Source of the DNA: Sphingobacterium sp. GVS05A | GTDB lineage: Bacteria; Bacteroidota; Bacteroidia; Sphingobacteriales; Sphingobacteriaceae | NCBI RefSeq assembly: GCF_019969845.1 | Contig: NZ_JAHXYR010000003.1 | Location: forward strand, 186,001-250,000 | Length of the DNA: 64,000 bases | Direction: 5' to 3' | Part shown: in pieces, positions 27,914-35,932 of the stretch | Position numbering within the stretch: the stretch's first letter is position 1 | How the letters are laid out: the number at the start of each line of letters is the position of its first letter | Notes under the pieces: generated by a model | What the model saw: only the letters and a program-made list of their open reading frames with translations | Databases searched by the model: none | Told to the model about the DNA's origin: nothing | Translations under genes and position numbers: made by a program

Positions 27914-29560
27914 ATGAACAACAGAAATTACAATATCTATTTTAATACCCATACCATCAGTGGCATTATCATCTGTGCGCTTCTGTACGTGATATTTTTT
28001 GCAGGTTCTTTTGCATTTTTTAGAAATGAGATTGCGGCCTGGCAAAATAATGCGTCATACAAAACATACAAGGAAAACCATCAGAGCTTTGACAAGCTTC
28101 TGGATTCTCTAAAAGGAGAAGCCAACCTTCATGGGCGTGATATCAACTTCTATATGCACCGGGAAGGAACTTCTGCTTATGTGGGGTACACAGCGTCAAA
28201 CGACACGATACTCAATAAGGAAAATCTATCCAAGATAACGCCCAAACAGAAAGCTGAAAAAAAGAAAGGCCGGAGACGGAGAGGTGGAGATGATGACTCG
28301 AAAAATTTTACCTATAATTTTGTCAATCAAAAGGTAGGGGATTATGCGCAGAACTATGACATGGGCGAGTTTTTATTCCGCTTACATTTTCTGGCCCAAC
28401 TCAATCAAGTACCCATTAGCGTAGGAATAGCGCCATTTGGATACCTTGTTGCCGGAATTACAGCCTTTATCTTTTTATTTGCATTGATAACAGGGCTATT
28501 ATTGCATTGGGACAAATTAGTGTCGAACTTCTTTGTGTTTAGGCCATTCAGCAAATGGAAGACTGTCTGGACAGATATGCACACCGCCCTGGGGGTGATT
28601 GGGTTCCCTTTTCAGTTTATTTTTGCCGTTACAGGTACATTTCTGATTGTTAATTCAGTTTTGGCATTGCCTTTCAGCAAATTGCTGTACGATGGCGATC
28701 AGCAGAAAATGTATCAGGACATTGGTGTTTCCGCCAAGGAGGACTATGTGTATAGCTATAAATCTTTAAATAAGGATGTGAAAATTGCTCCTATCTTGGA
28801 CATCGCAAAGACAAAGTGGCCAGAAAGCGAGTTCCTGCGTATTGTCGTAAAAAACTATGCGGATTCAAATATGCATGTTATTATGGAGCTTGAACCGCAT
28901 TTTAACAGCAGCTTTGCCGGATCTGGAATATTGACCGTGAAGGTGGCCGATAATAAGATTGTAGAAGAGAAATCACCCTTAACAGGAGCGAGCTATGGGG
29001 ACTATGTCCGCAGCATTATCTACCGTTTGCATTATGGCGACTATGGTGGATACCCGCTCAAAATGGTCTATTTCATCTTAGGGGTAATGGGCTGTCTGGT
29101 TATTATTTCAGGAATTCTGATCTGGTTGGTTGCACGTGATAAAAACAATGTTATTCCAAGAAAACGCAAATTCAACTTTTGGGCAGCTAATGTTTTCACA
29201 GCGATATGCTTGACGATGCTCCCGGTTACGGCGATTACATTTATTGCGATTAAAATCAGTCCTAAAGTTGATCAGTCCTTTATTTATCGGGTCTATTTTT
29301 ACGCATGGTTGCTGCTGTCGCTTTACTATATCATTCGTCGCAGCATAAGAAGGACAAATCGCGAAACACTATTGGTCGGAAGCATCCTTGCATTTCTCGT
29401 TCCGATAGCCAATGGTCTGGTGACACATAATTGGCTTTGGAAAACATTTGTTGATGGGCAACGTGATTTATTTGTTGTCGATTTTCTTTGGTTGATGATT
29501 GGTATCATCGGATTACTGGCTTTCTATAAGACAAAAAAATTCTTTCAAAAAATTCAGTAA
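27914..29560 (+). CDS. PepSY-associated TM protein, probable siderophore-iron reductase/uptake component
   Basis: 548 residues. An N-terminal membrane helix (HTISGIIICALLYVIFFAGSFAFF) carries the first His motif. A periplasmic PepSY-like region with a very basic patch (KKGRRRRGGDDD near 117) follows. A second helix leads to HWDKLV, then FRPFSKWKTVWTDMHTALGVIGFPFQFIFAVTG. More helices and HYGDYGGYPLKMVYFILGVMGCLVIISGILIW follow. Paired histidines in the helices could hold heme, as in bacterial siderophore reductases of this family. It is the last gene of the iron operon and is followed by a terminator. Confidence 0.85.
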   Translation: MNNRNYNIYFNTHTISGIIICALLYVIFFAGSFAFFRNEIAAWQNNASYKTYKENHQSFDKLLDSLKGEANLHGRDINFYMHREGTSAYVGYTASNDTILNKENLSKITPKQKAEKKKGRRRRGGDDDSKNFTYNFVNQKVGDYAQNYDMGEFLFRLHFLAQLNQVPISVGIAPFGYLVAGITAFIFLFALITGLLLHWDKLVSNFFVFRPFSKWKTVWTDMHTALGVIGFPFQFIFAVTGTFLIVNSVLALPFSKLLYDGDQQKMYQDIGVSAKEDYVYSYKSLNKDVKIAPILDIAKTKWPESEFLRIVVKNYADSNMHVIMELEPHFNSSFAGSGILTVKVADNKIVEEKSPLTGASYGDYVRSIIYRLHYGDYGGYPLKMVYFILGVMGCLVIISGILIWLVARDKNNVIPRKRKFNFWAANVFTAICLTMLPVTAITFIAIKISPKVDQSFIYRVYFYAWLLLSLYYIIRRSIRRTNRETLLVGSILAFLVPIANGLVTHNWLWKTFVDGQRDLFVVDFLWLMIGIIGLLAFYKTKKFFQKIQ

Positions 29561-29563
29561 TTA

Positions 29564-29588
29564 GAAGGCGTCCTTTTAGGACGTCTTC
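29564..29588 (+). terminator. Terminator of the siderophore operon
   Basis: Stem GAAGGCGTCC / GGACGTCTTC (29564-29588) with one G-U type mismatch, followed by ATTATTTT. Confidence 0.7.
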
Positions 29589-29730
29589 ATTATTTTAGAG
29601 ATTTTTTAAGCCCCTTTGATGGTGTATATGCTAAGAGTTCGCACCTAAAAGGAGAAATTCTTAGGGCAAACATATAATTCCAAGTCATTTAATGAATGTC
29701 GTTGGGTACCTAAACATTCCGTATTGTAAA

Positions 29731-29777
29731 ATATATGCCTAGGGACTGCTTTATCCAAGCAGCCCCTAGGCATATAT
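29731..29777. repeat. Long near-perfect palindrome (stable hairpin)
   Basis: Arms 29731-29751 and 29757-29777 pair over 21 of 22 positions (ATATATGCCTAGGG / CCCTAGGCATATAT plus CTGCTT/AAGCAG, one A-C mismatch) around a 5-base loop. There is no T-run on either side. It could be a cruciform, a recombination or protein site, or a bidirectional transcription block. GGTACC occurs close to each side. Confidence 0.75.
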
Positions 29778-29820
29778 AAGGTACCACTAAAGCACCTATA
29801 AAGTACTTTTCGCCTTATAC

Positions 29821-30160
29821 AATTTGGGAGGAGGTACAGTACTGGACGGGTAGTACGTTTCCGCTGATTTGTTGCCCCATGTTCGATAGTTGTTCGGAGA
29901 TCCTTCGGGTGGGCGTTGCTACTGCTTCGGCACTGCGTTGGGACAACGTCGGGTTTGGTTTGACTGTTCTTTGACTGTTGTTTGCCTTATTGTCGATGAA
30001 TGACCGAAGCCGAACCGACCAGATGTCGAACCGACTCCGAAGCAATCCCGGAGTTGGTACGAAGTATGTGCGAAACCTCCTCGAATACTGTTGGCACTTG
30101 AGCGGACTTGAGGGGATTTAAAGGGAGTTGAAGGGACTTTGTGCGCTTTAGCAATCATAG
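29821..30160. other. GC-rich, repeat-laden intergenic island
   Basis: Between the siderophore operon and the gene at 30241 lies about 340 bases that are visibly richer in G and C (34 of 60 bases in 29881-29940) than the rest of the window. They are full of short direct repeats: TTTGACTGTT twice in tandem, CGAACCGAC twice, and GGACTTGAGGGG followed by GGAGTTGAAGGG. Two minus-strand frames cross it (29815-30045 and 29919-30158), but their low-complexity Ser/Arg/Thr translations look non-functional. I do not recognise an element. Confidence 0.55.
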
Positions 30161-30240
30161 TCTTATGTGTTGTTAAACGAGCTGTTGTTTAATTCATACG
30201 ATTATTGTATTTTTAAAGTATACCAATTTAACTTTATGAA

Positions 30241-31023
30241 ATGAGTAAATCTTCTGGTAACCGCAATACAGGAGTAAAGCAGATGGTATCATACGTGCTG
30301 AGTGAAAATAGTCGTCTAGCTGGACTTGATTTTACCTATAACAGTGGATTAGCCAGTCGTTTGTACCAGATTCTAAAATCCATTCAACCTCGTGCCTGTG
30401 AACGTAGTACCTATATACGATTACAAAATATACTTTATGAAGCTGTTCGCAATGATCGGGTGCACGATCTCGGGAGCTTACGGCTCGGATATGGATCAGT
30501 ACTCCCCTTGAAAGGTTTCCGGTACTCCAAACGGGTCAGCTGGAACAATTTCTTTATGAATCACCCAGTTGCGCATTTTGATGAAGCCCAGCAACAAGTT
30601 CAGGTTCAGCTTCATTTGGCAGGTCTCCGTAAATTTGAATTAATTCACGAAAGGCTAGCTAAAATAGACATAAAAATATATTGTGTGATAATTAAACTGG
30701 ATGACCGGAATACCCTATTTCATCATGCTAGCAAGACATTGGAGCTAAGGAAAGGAGATCATAAAGCGGACCGTAGAATTACTTTCACATTGGAGGATTG
30801 CAAAGATGCTGTTATTTTATGTCTGGGTACAGTAAGGTGCTGGCTGACGAGCCCTGATGGGCAGGACGAATTTATGTCCAACGGTGGCACCTTGATGACT
30901 GGTGAAATTTTCGATGCGCTCCTGATCCGTGGAGGTAAGCATACGATATTCCCCGAAGAAAAATCCGATAAACTGCCACCGCCTATTTTACCAAGTCACG
31001 ATGATGAAGTTGACTGGGATTAG
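30241..31023 (+). CDS. Conserved hypothetical protein of Bacteroidota
   Basis: 260 residues, soluble, no signal peptide or membrane helix. It starts with a basic patch (MSKSSGNRNTGVKQMVSYVLSENSRLAGLDF). The middle has a helical stretch and a beta-rich segment with many hydrophobic strands (QVQVQLHLAGLRKFELI, IDIKIYCVIIKLD, RITFTLEDCKDAVILCLGTVRCWL). The tail is acidic and proline-rich (LPPPILPSHDDEVDWD). I do not recognise the family. The gene follows the GC-rich island and converges on the MocR gene with a 4-base gap. Confidence 0.6.
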   Translation: MSKSSGNRNTGVKQMVSYVLSENSRLAGLDFTYNSGLASRLYQILKSIQPRACERSTYIRLQNILYEAVRNDRVHDLGSLRLGYGSVLPLKGFRYSKRVSWNNFFMNHPVAHFDEAQQQVQVQLHLAGLRKFELIHERLAKIDIKIYCVIIKLDDRNTLFHHASKTLELRKGDHKADRRITFTLEDCKDAVILCLGTVRCWLTSPDGQDEFMSNGGTLMTGEIFDALLIRGGKHTIFPEEKSDKLPPPILPSHDDEVDWD

Positions 31024-31027
31024 CCGA

Positions 31028-32443
31028 TTAGATGACGGCTTTAAAAAAGCGGCCCAATCGCATCAGATCATGTGCTGTCTTTTCGTTCCAATCGACGGCA
31101 TAGTTCAGGCGAATACAGTTTTTAAATTGATCATGTTGGGTAAACATTCGACCTGGAGCAAAGCTCAATTTTTGTTTTAGCGCATAATCGTATAGTACGG
31201 TAGAATCAATTTTTGGATCCATTTCCAACCAGAGCACAAATCCACCTTCGGGCTGTGACATCTTGGTATTCTCGGGAAAATGGGCCTCGATACTATTTCT
31301 AAAATTGATGTAATTGCTGTACAACTTCTTTCTAAAGGTATTGAGGTGGTGGTCATAACGACCGATCTGCAGAAATTTGGCAACAGCCTCTTGGTAAATA
31401 GCCGGCTGCGAGATGGTCTGGATCAGCTTTTGTTTGAGAATCTTGTCTTTGTACTGTCCCGGTTCAACCCACCCGATCCGAAAACTTGGCGCCAATACCT
31501 TGGTGACAGATCCACACCACATGACCAAACCTTCTTCATCAAAGTATTTACAGGGCTTGGGTCTTGAGTTTCCGAAATAAATATTTCCATAAAGGTCGTC
31601 TTCGATCAAGGGAATATGATGGAAAGCAAGGAGCTTGACAAGTTCTTTTTTATGTTCATCGGGCATCAGGGCACCTAAGGGGTTGCTGAAATTAGAAACA
31701 AAGCAGCATACATCGATTTTATGGATTACTTTTTTAAGGGCGTCCAGTTCAATACCTGTAATGGGATGTGTCGGTATCTCAATGGTCTTCAATCCCAATA
31801 CCTGAAATGCTTGGATAAAGCCAAAATAGAGCGGACTTTCCACAGCAATGGTATCACCAGGCTTCGTGACTGCGCGGAGGCAGCTATAAATGGCGTTCAT
31901 GGCACCCGAAGTGATAATCAGATCTTCGTCGCTTATTTTTCCCTCCAGTACGAGCGACCATTTGGCAATCTCTTTACGTAGAGTCGGACTACCCTGCACC
32001 TGTCCGTACTGATCGCCGTAATCGTGCAGCTCGTGCACCGTTTCCAGGATACATTTATTGAGTTTCTGAATGGGGAGCAAAGAGGGGCTGGGCAATCCCA
32101 AAGAGAATCGCGTAATTTCCTTATCCTCCAACGAGTGAAAAACTTTATCAATCAATGCCGCGGGATCTTGCTTCTTTTCGTCAATCTTAAATGTTGAGAT
32201 CGACGGTATGGACATCCGGCGTTGGCCGGCCAGGCTGACGAAAAAGCCAGATTTGGGGCGAGACTCGATCAGCGATCTGCTCTCGAGTTCCATGTAGGCG
32301 CTCTTTGCCGTATTTAAGCTCACATTATACAATTTTTGTGCACTACGGACAGAAGGTAGACGATCTCCGTAGGTCAAAGAGCCATTTTTGATCTGGTTCT
32401 CTACGATGTTTGCAATTTTTTTATACAATTGTTGCTGCTCCAT
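31028..32443 (-). CDS. MocR-family regulator: GntR HTH fused to PLP aminotransferase domain
   Basis: 471 residues. The first 75 carry a GntR winged helix (YKKIANIVENQIKNGSLTYGDRLPSVRSAQKLYNVSLNTAKSAYMELESRSLIESRPKSGFFV). The rest is a fold-type I aminotransferase domain with the PLP lysine at Lys315 in SVTKVLAPSFRIGW and the upstream IEDDLYGNIYF and ISNFSNPLG segments. MocR proteins often control PLP or amino-acid metabolism. It lies two bases downstream of a small gene (32446-32823), with which it forms an operon. The target is unknown. Confidence 0.93.
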   Translation of the reverse strand: MEQQQLYKKIANIVENQIKNGSLTYGDRLPSVRSAQKLYNVSLNTAKSAYMELESRSLIESRPKSGFFVSLAGQRRMSIPSISTFKIDEKKQDPAALIDKVFHSLEDKEITRFSLGLPSPSLLPIQKLNKCILETVHELHDYGDQYGQVQGSPTLRKEIAKWSLVLEGKISDEDLIITSGAMNAIYSCLRAVTKPGDTIAVESPLYFGFIQAFQVLGLKTIEIPTHPITGIELDALKKVIHKIDVCCFVSNFSNPLGALMPDEHKKELVKLLAFHHIPLIEDDLYGNIYFGNSRPKPCKYFDEEGLVMWCGSVTKVLAPSFRIGWVEPGQYKDKILKQKLIQTISQPAIYQEAVAKFLQIGRYDHHLNTFRKKLYSNYINFRNSIEAHFPENTKMSQPEGGFVLWLEMDPKIDSTVLYDYALKQKLSFAPGRMFTQHDQFKNCIRLNYAVDWNEKTAHDLMRLGRFFKAVI

Positions 32444-32445
32444 AC

Positions 32446-32823
32446 TTATACTAATTTACTGTTTCCCTTTGGATTTACCCAATCATGGAAATGACGGATT
32501 CCCCTTTTTAGTGCTTCTTCGCTGCCAAACATATTTAAAAGCTGCTGTTCGAAATAAGCCTGCGCTTTGCGCTTAAATACGGTTGATAAGTCTTCGGAAA
32601 CTTCAGTTCGATAAGAAATTTCGACAGTAAGGTTGTTGTTTTCGGAGACCGTAGCAGAAGAAACAGCTGCTATTTCTTCGTTTTGCGCAAGCAAGAGAAA
32701 AGGCATGTGCAGCAAGTTTTTGTTGCTCGCTTCAGACTGAGCCTTTTTTAGTAAAGAGAGATCAGAGAGATCAGAGAGATCAACCTGTCTGATGGAATAC
32801 GATTGATGTGTTGTAGTCGACAT
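32446..32823 (-). CDS. Small hypothetical protein co-transcribed with the MocR regulator
   Basis: 125 residues, soluble, no recognised family. It begins MSTTTHQSYSIRQVDLSDLSDLSLLKK. The DLS repeats are encoded by a 9-bp unit (AGATCAGAG) repeated about three times around 32757-32783. The C-terminal half is helical (STVFKRKAQAYFEQQLLNMFGSEEALKRGIRHFHDWV). The stop lies two bases before the MocR start, so both are read from one message. Confidence 0.65.
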   Translation of the reverse strand: MSTTTHQSYSIRQVDLSDLSDLSLLKKAQSEASNKNLLHMPFLLLAQNEEIAAVSSATVSENNNLTVEISYRTEVSEDLSTVFKRKAQAYFEQQLLNMFGSEEALKRGIRHFHDWVNPKGNSKLV

Positions 32824-33010
32824 GGCAATAAATCATTTTTTGCTAATTTAAGAAGGGTACAGGCTCAATTTGAGGTACAGAATTGGGGTAAAACTAGGGT
32901 ACAGATGAAAAAGTAAAAAATATGACCGGGAGTTGATGGTTTTTAATTTCCATTTAAGATATTTACAAGAGTTAATGATATGTCTCAGGACCAATAAATT
33001 ATGACAGCCT

Positions 33011-34591
33011 ATGCATAACTTGTTTCCGCTATTTATCGCCATGATTACGGCCATCGTTCTACTCGAAATGCTGGCAACGAAACTTCGGGTTGCTTATCCC
33101 ATTTTACTGGTTTTGGCGGGCTTGATTGTCAGCTTTATTCCAACATTGCCCGTTGTTACGATCGATCCGGATGTTATTTTTCTGATTTTCCTTCCACCCT
33201 TGCTATGTGAGGCTGCATGGTCGATTTCGTATAAGGAGATGAAGAAATGGTGGCGTATTATTGGAAGTTTCGCCTTTTTGGTGGTTTTCTTCACCGCACT
33301 ATCTGTTGCGGTGGTTGCCAATCATTATATTCCGGGTTTCACGCTCGCAATGGGTTTTCTACTGGGCGGGATTGTTTCCCCGCCAGATGCCGTCAGTACG
33401 GGGGCCATCATGAAGTTTGTGAAAGTTCCAAAATCTACTTCTGCAATCTTGGAAGGGGAGAGTCTGCTGAATGATGCTTCCTCTTTGATTATTGTCCGTT
33501 TTGCACTGATTGCCGTGGGTATGGGGCAGTTTGTATGGCAGGAGGCAGCGGTATCTTTTATTTGGATGTTGGTCGGTGGGGTTGGTATCGGTGTTCTGTT
33601 GGGTTGGTTTTTTATCCAGGCACATAAACGCTTACCGACAGACGCGCCATCGGATATTGCATTGACCTTGATCGAACCCTATTTTATGTATTGGATTGCC
33701 GAGCAGTTTCACAGTTCTGGGGTGCTGGCGGTCGTTGCGGGAAGTCTGTTGATGTCCAACCAGCGGCTTAAATTTCTGAACAGTACCAGTCGTGTGCGAG
33801 GGCTGAGTGTCTGGGAAAGTTTTGTGTTTATCCTGAATGGGATTGTATTTTTTATTATTGGTCTGGATCTCCCCGAGATTGTTGCCGGCTTGCGTGCAAA
33901 TGGTACTTCGCTTCGGGAGGCGATCGGTTACGGTCTCTTGGTGACGGCTGTTCTTATCTTTGCTCGCGTGATCAGCGCCTATGCTGCAATGATTGCAACG
34001 CTTATCTTTCGTCCAAGTGTGGCACCTAGGGCGCGGTCTTCAAAACAACGTTTCTTTATGCCACTATTACTGGGCTGGACAGGAATGCGGGGAGTGGTTT
34101 CCCTGGCAGCGGCACTTTCCATTCCTTTGGTCATGAATGGTACTGTGATTCCGCAGCGGCATCTGATTCTATTTATCACCTTTGTCGTCATTCTCTCAAC
34201 CCTTTTGGTTCAGGGACTCACTTTACCCTATCTGATCAAGCGAACGAAGCTCTTTGATGCCGTTCTTGCTGAGGCGCCCGAAGAGGTTGCCAAACAGCAG
34301 ATGAAGCAAGGCTTAAAACAGCATGTCTATCAGTTTCTCAAAAATAAATATGAGCAAGAAGAACATAATCGGGAGGCCATGGAGAGGATCTTGCGACATT
34401 GGGAGGAAAAAGTCAATGCTGCGGATGATTCGTGGATGAATGAGCGCACTAAAGTGATTTTCATTGAATTGTTGGATGTGCAGCGCGAATATCTGGAAAG
34501 ATTGAACAGCGAGTCGGAGATTGATGAGGATCTTATCCGTTCGCAGCTCTATCAGATTGATTTGGAGGAGGAGCGCTTGCGCATGATATAA
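33011..34591 (+). CDS. Na+/H+ antiporter, CPA1 (NhaP) family
   Basis: 526 residues with about 12 membrane helices followed by a cytoplasmic helical tail of roughly 120 residues (KQQMKQGLKQHVYQFLKNKYEQEE...). The CPA1 signatures are LIFLPPLLCEAAW, GGIVSPPDAVSTGAIMK (the PPD transport motif), LEGESLLNDASSLI (the ND motif of electroneutral antiporters) and WTGMRGVVSLAAALSIP. It exchanges Na+ or K+ for protons in pH and salt homeostasis. It stands alone. The start is ATG at 33011. Confidence 0.93.
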   Translation: MHNLFPLFIAMITAIVLLEMLATKLRVAYPILLVLAGLIVSFIPTLPVVTIDPDVIFLIFLPPLLCEAAWSISYKEMKKWWRIIGSFAFLVVFFTALSVAVVANHYIPGFTLAMGFLLGGIVSPPDAVSTGAIMKFVKVPKSTSAILEGESLLNDASSLIIVRFALIAVGMGQFVWQEAAVSFIWMLVGGVGIGVLLGWFFIQAHKRLPTDAPSDIALTLIEPYFMYWIAEQFHSSGVLAVVAGSLLMSNQRLKFLNSTSRVRGLSVWESFVFILNGIVFFIIGLDLPEIVAGLRANGTSLREAIGYGLLVTAVLIFARVISAYAAMIATLIFRPSVAPRARSSKQRFFMPLLLGWTGMRGVVSLAAALSIPLVMNGTVIPQRHLILFITFVVILSTLLVQGLTLPYLIKRTKLFDAVLAEAPEEVAKQQMKQGLKQHVYQFLKNKYEQEEHNREAMERILRHWEEKVNAADDSWMNERTKVIFIELLDVQREYLERLNSESEIDEDLIRSQLYQIDLEEERLRMI

Positions 34592-34666
34592 TGCCATGGC
34601 ATCCTATTGATCTGGATAAATAATAATAGTTATAGCCCTTTGGCTTGGTACATAAGTTGAATTGCG

Positions 34667-35305
34667 ATGAAAGTTATAATAACAGGGGCCACCGGAATGG
34701 TCGGAGAAGGTGTTTTATTGGAATGTCTTCAAAATAATAAAGTAGAGGCGGTATTGAGCATATCACGTCGTACTGCTGATATACAACATCCAAAGCTAAA
34801 GGAGCTTTTGGTGAAAGATTTCACGGATCTTTCCGAAGTTGAAGCGGAGATCCGGGGCTATGATGCCTGTTTTTATTGCGCAGGTGTCAGTTCGGTTGGC
34901 ATGAAAGAAGATAAATACCGATTTATCACCTATGATACGACATTGGCATTTGCAAAATCGCTGTTGAATATCAATCCTGAAATCAGCTTTATATACGTAT
35001 CGGGCGGGAGTACGGACAGTACTGAACGGGGGCGGGTGATGTGGGCAAGGGTGAAGGGCAAGACGGAAAATGATCTAGCGAAATTGCCTTTTAAGAAGGA
35101 ATACAATTTCCGGCCAGGTGGAATGACCACCGTTGCGGGACAGAAGCATGCCAATCCGTTTTCATTTGTTGCGAAGATTATAAAATTCTTTGCCCCTTCG
35201 GCGGTGTTGTCCCTACATGAGGTGGGGCGGGCGATGATTCATGCTGTGGAGCGGGACGATGTGAAAAATATATTGGAAATCAAGGATATCAGGGCATTGG
35301 CTTAG
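34667..35305 (+). CDS. NAD(P)-binding Rossmann-fold protein, atypical SDR/epimerase-like
   Basis: 212 residues. The N-terminal dinucleotide motif is GATGMVGEGVL (residues 7-17), followed by SRR after strand 2 and FYCAGVSS after strand 4. A YVSGGSTDSTERGRVMWARVKGKTENDL segment occupies the active-site position, where an SDR would have YxxxK. A RPGGMTTVAG turn follows. It is probably an oxidoreductase or NmrA-like protein; the substrate is unknown. It is 75 bases downstream of the antiporter and could share its transcript. Confidence 0.82.
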   Translation: MKVIITGATGMVGEGVLLECLQNNKVEAVLSISRRTADIQHPKLKELLVKDFTDLSEVEAEIRGYDACFYCAGVSSVGMKEDKYRFITYDTTLAFAKSLLNINPEISFIYVSGGSTDSTERGRVMWARVKGKTENDLAKLPFKKEYNFRPGGMTTVAGQKHANPFSFVAKIIKFFAPSAVLSLHEVGRAMIHAVERDDVKNILEIKDIRALA

Positions 35306-35335
35306 TTTATGCATGGACATAAGGTCTTTCGACTG

Positions 35336-35884
35336 TTATTTCCATTTCCAGTCCAGTTCCTCCTTATAGGCGATATGAAGGCGTTGGCTAAGCTCTACCA
35401 GGAAAGCTTTAAATTCGGCGGTATCTTCGATCTGCTGTTTTGGGAAAAACAGTTGATCGACCATTTTTAGTTTGATAAAAAATGCGAAGGCCGTTTCGCT
35501 CATATATTCAAACTGATCGTATTGATATTTGGACTCCATTTGTGTGCTTTTGATCTGGAGATAATTATCTTCAAAGCTGATTGTGTGTAGAATACCGATT
35601 CGATTCTGGAATTCGGGGCTTTTGACATATTTGGTGAAATAACGTTTATAGTATATCCCAAGATATTTGGGAAAGAACAAAAAGGCGATTATGCTCACTA
35701 CGATAATCAGAATGGCCAGTTGACGTTCATAAAAGAAAAATGGGATGGCAAGTATCAGCATGAGCAGCATAAACATGAATCTTGATTTTTTGCGTGCTTT
35801 AATTATTTGAGGTGATTTGGACATGCTGAACAGCAATGCATCCAGTTGATCTTGCTCGGAAAGGGTTAGTTGAAGTTCTTTCAT
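35336..35884 (-). CDS. YcxB-like membrane protein
   Basis: 182 residues. A soluble N-terminus (MKELQLTLSEQDQLDALLFSMSKSP) is followed by two membrane helices (about 37-51 and 55-70). A C-terminal PH-like beta domain (ISFEDNYLQIKSTQMESKYQYDQFEYMSETAFAFFIKL) contains the aromatic pattern and PKQ segment (FFPKQQIED) typical of YcxB/YcxB-like proteins. Function is unknown. It is convergent with the Rossmann-fold gene. Confidence 0.7.
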   Translation of the reverse strand: MKELQLTLSEQDQLDALLFSMSKSPQIIKARKKSRFMFMLLMLILAIPFFFYERQLAILIIVVSIIAFLFFPKYLGIYYKRYFTKYVKSPEFQNRIGILHTISFEDNYLQIKSTQMESKYQYDQFEYMSETAFAFFIKLKMVDQLFFPKQQIEDTAEFKAFLVELSQRLHIAYKEELDWKWK

Positions 35885-35932
35885 AATTTAAATGTATTAA
35901 ATTGGTAAGATAACTGGAAATGGTTTTATTTC

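Noticed and set aside
29815..30158. Two overlapping minus-strand frames of 76 and 79 residues
   Set aside because: Low-complexity Ser/Arg/Thr translations in repeat-rich, GC-rich DNA, no start context and no recognisable domain.
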